Of a stretch of DNA of 64,000 nt, positions 63,679 through 64,000 are shown piece after piece. Position 1 is the stretch's first letter. Each line of letters starts with the position of its first letter. The stretch spans positions 62,001 to 126,000 of the forward strand of contig NZ_JAFCJM010000017.1 in NCBI RefSeq assembly GCF_018130955.1. Reading direction: 5' to 3'. This DNA is from Bradyrhizobium liaoningense. Lineage in GTDB: Bacteria > Pseudomonadota > Alphaproteobacteria > Rhizobiales > Xanthobacteraceae. A program made the position numbers and the translations under genes. The notes beneath the pieces are model-generated. The model was not told where the DNA came from, made no database searches, and saw only the letters and a list, made by a program, of their open reading frames with translations.

Positions 63679-64000
63679 ATGAGCAAACCTAAGCGCGAAC
63701 GGAGCCTCGCCGACAACGAGGCCAAGGCGGTCGCCCGGATGCTGCGGGTGAGCCCGCAGAAGCTCAACCTGGTCGCCCAGCTCATTCGCGGCCGGAAGGC
63801 GTCGGCGGCGCTCGCCGACCTGCAGTTCTCGCGCAAGCGGATCGCGGTCGACGTGAAGAAGTGCCTGGAATCGGCTATCGCCAACGCCGAGAACAACCAC
63901 GACCTAGACGTCGACGATCTCGTCGTGGCGCAGGCCTTCGTGGGCAACGGTCTCGTGATGAAGCGCTTTGCCGCGCGCGGCCGTGGCCGCTCGGGCCGTG
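63679..64000 (+). CDS. rplV: 50S ribosomal protein L22, 3' end cut off by the window
   Basis: L22 lines the exit tunnel. About 107 codons are visible, from ATG 63679 (MSKPKRERSLADNEAKAVAR) through VSPQKLNLVAQLIRGRKASA and the tunnel hairpin region MKRFAARGRGRSGR at the end. The stop codon lies beyond the window. It continues the S10 operon. Confidence 0.95.
   Translation, partial: MSKPKRERSLADNEAKAVARMLRVSPQKLNLVAQLIRGRKASAALADLQFSRKRIAVDVKKCLESAIANAENNHDLDVDDLVVAQAFVGNGLVMKRFAARGRGRSGR

Overview
The window is high-GC DNA from an alphaproteobacterium, most likely Bradyrhizobium or a close relative. The evidence is the gene content and order, the density of 50-130 bp palindromic intergenic repeats typical of that group, the alphaproteobacterial promoter forms (CTTGAC/TTGACC at -35), and the rpoB and rpoC lengths (1372 and 1398 aa). 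No IS element, prophage, CRISPR array or rRNA gene is visible.

The left part (about 1-35,900) is accessory catabolism. It begins with the end of a branched-chain amino acid-type ABC importer (livM fragment, livG, livF). An aminotransferase, a Nac-like LysR regulator and a hyuA-hyuB-SDR-HpcH/HpaI aldolase operon follow. Next come an unusual Val/Ala/Glu-rich protein, an MFS carrier, a VapBC-type toxin-antitoxin pair, and a second hydantoinase/oxoprolinase pair in the opposite order (hyuB-hyuA). A CaiB-type CoA-transferase, a BKACE enzyme and a RidA protein come after that. A TetR regulator is divergent from an acyl-CoA dehydrogenase and a phosphotransferase that resemble split ACAD10/11 (or LvaC/LvaA) enzymes. 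Further on are an ACT-domain protein, a small exported protein next to a YadA-type trimeric adhesin, a second TetR/DUF1772 divergent pair, and a LysR-ArgE operon divergent from an MHS-family transporter. That transporter is broken by a 5-bp tandem duplication. Two SDRs, a histidine phosphatase and a serine hydrolase complete this part.

The right part (about 36,000-64,000) is the core information-processing region, all on the + strand: tRNA-Trp, secE, nusG, rplK, rplA, rplJ, rplL, rpoB, rpoC, then rpsL, rpsG, fusA, tuf, rpsJ, rplC, rplD, rplW, rplB, rpsS and the start of rplV. Two things interrupt the standard order. A 2-hydroxyacid dehydrogenase lies between rplA and rplJ, behind an intrinsic terminator. 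A three-gene island lies between rpoC and rpsL.

That island is the best candidate for an undescribed system. It encodes a flavin amine oxidase-like protein fused to a SAM methyltransferase-like domain, an ABC exporter with very acidic tails at both ends, and a convergent FAD oxidoreductase. The 3' end of the exporter's Asp/Glu tail is read on the other strand as a poly-Ser tail of the oxidoreductase. All functional statements rest on reading motifs and gene order; no database search was run.
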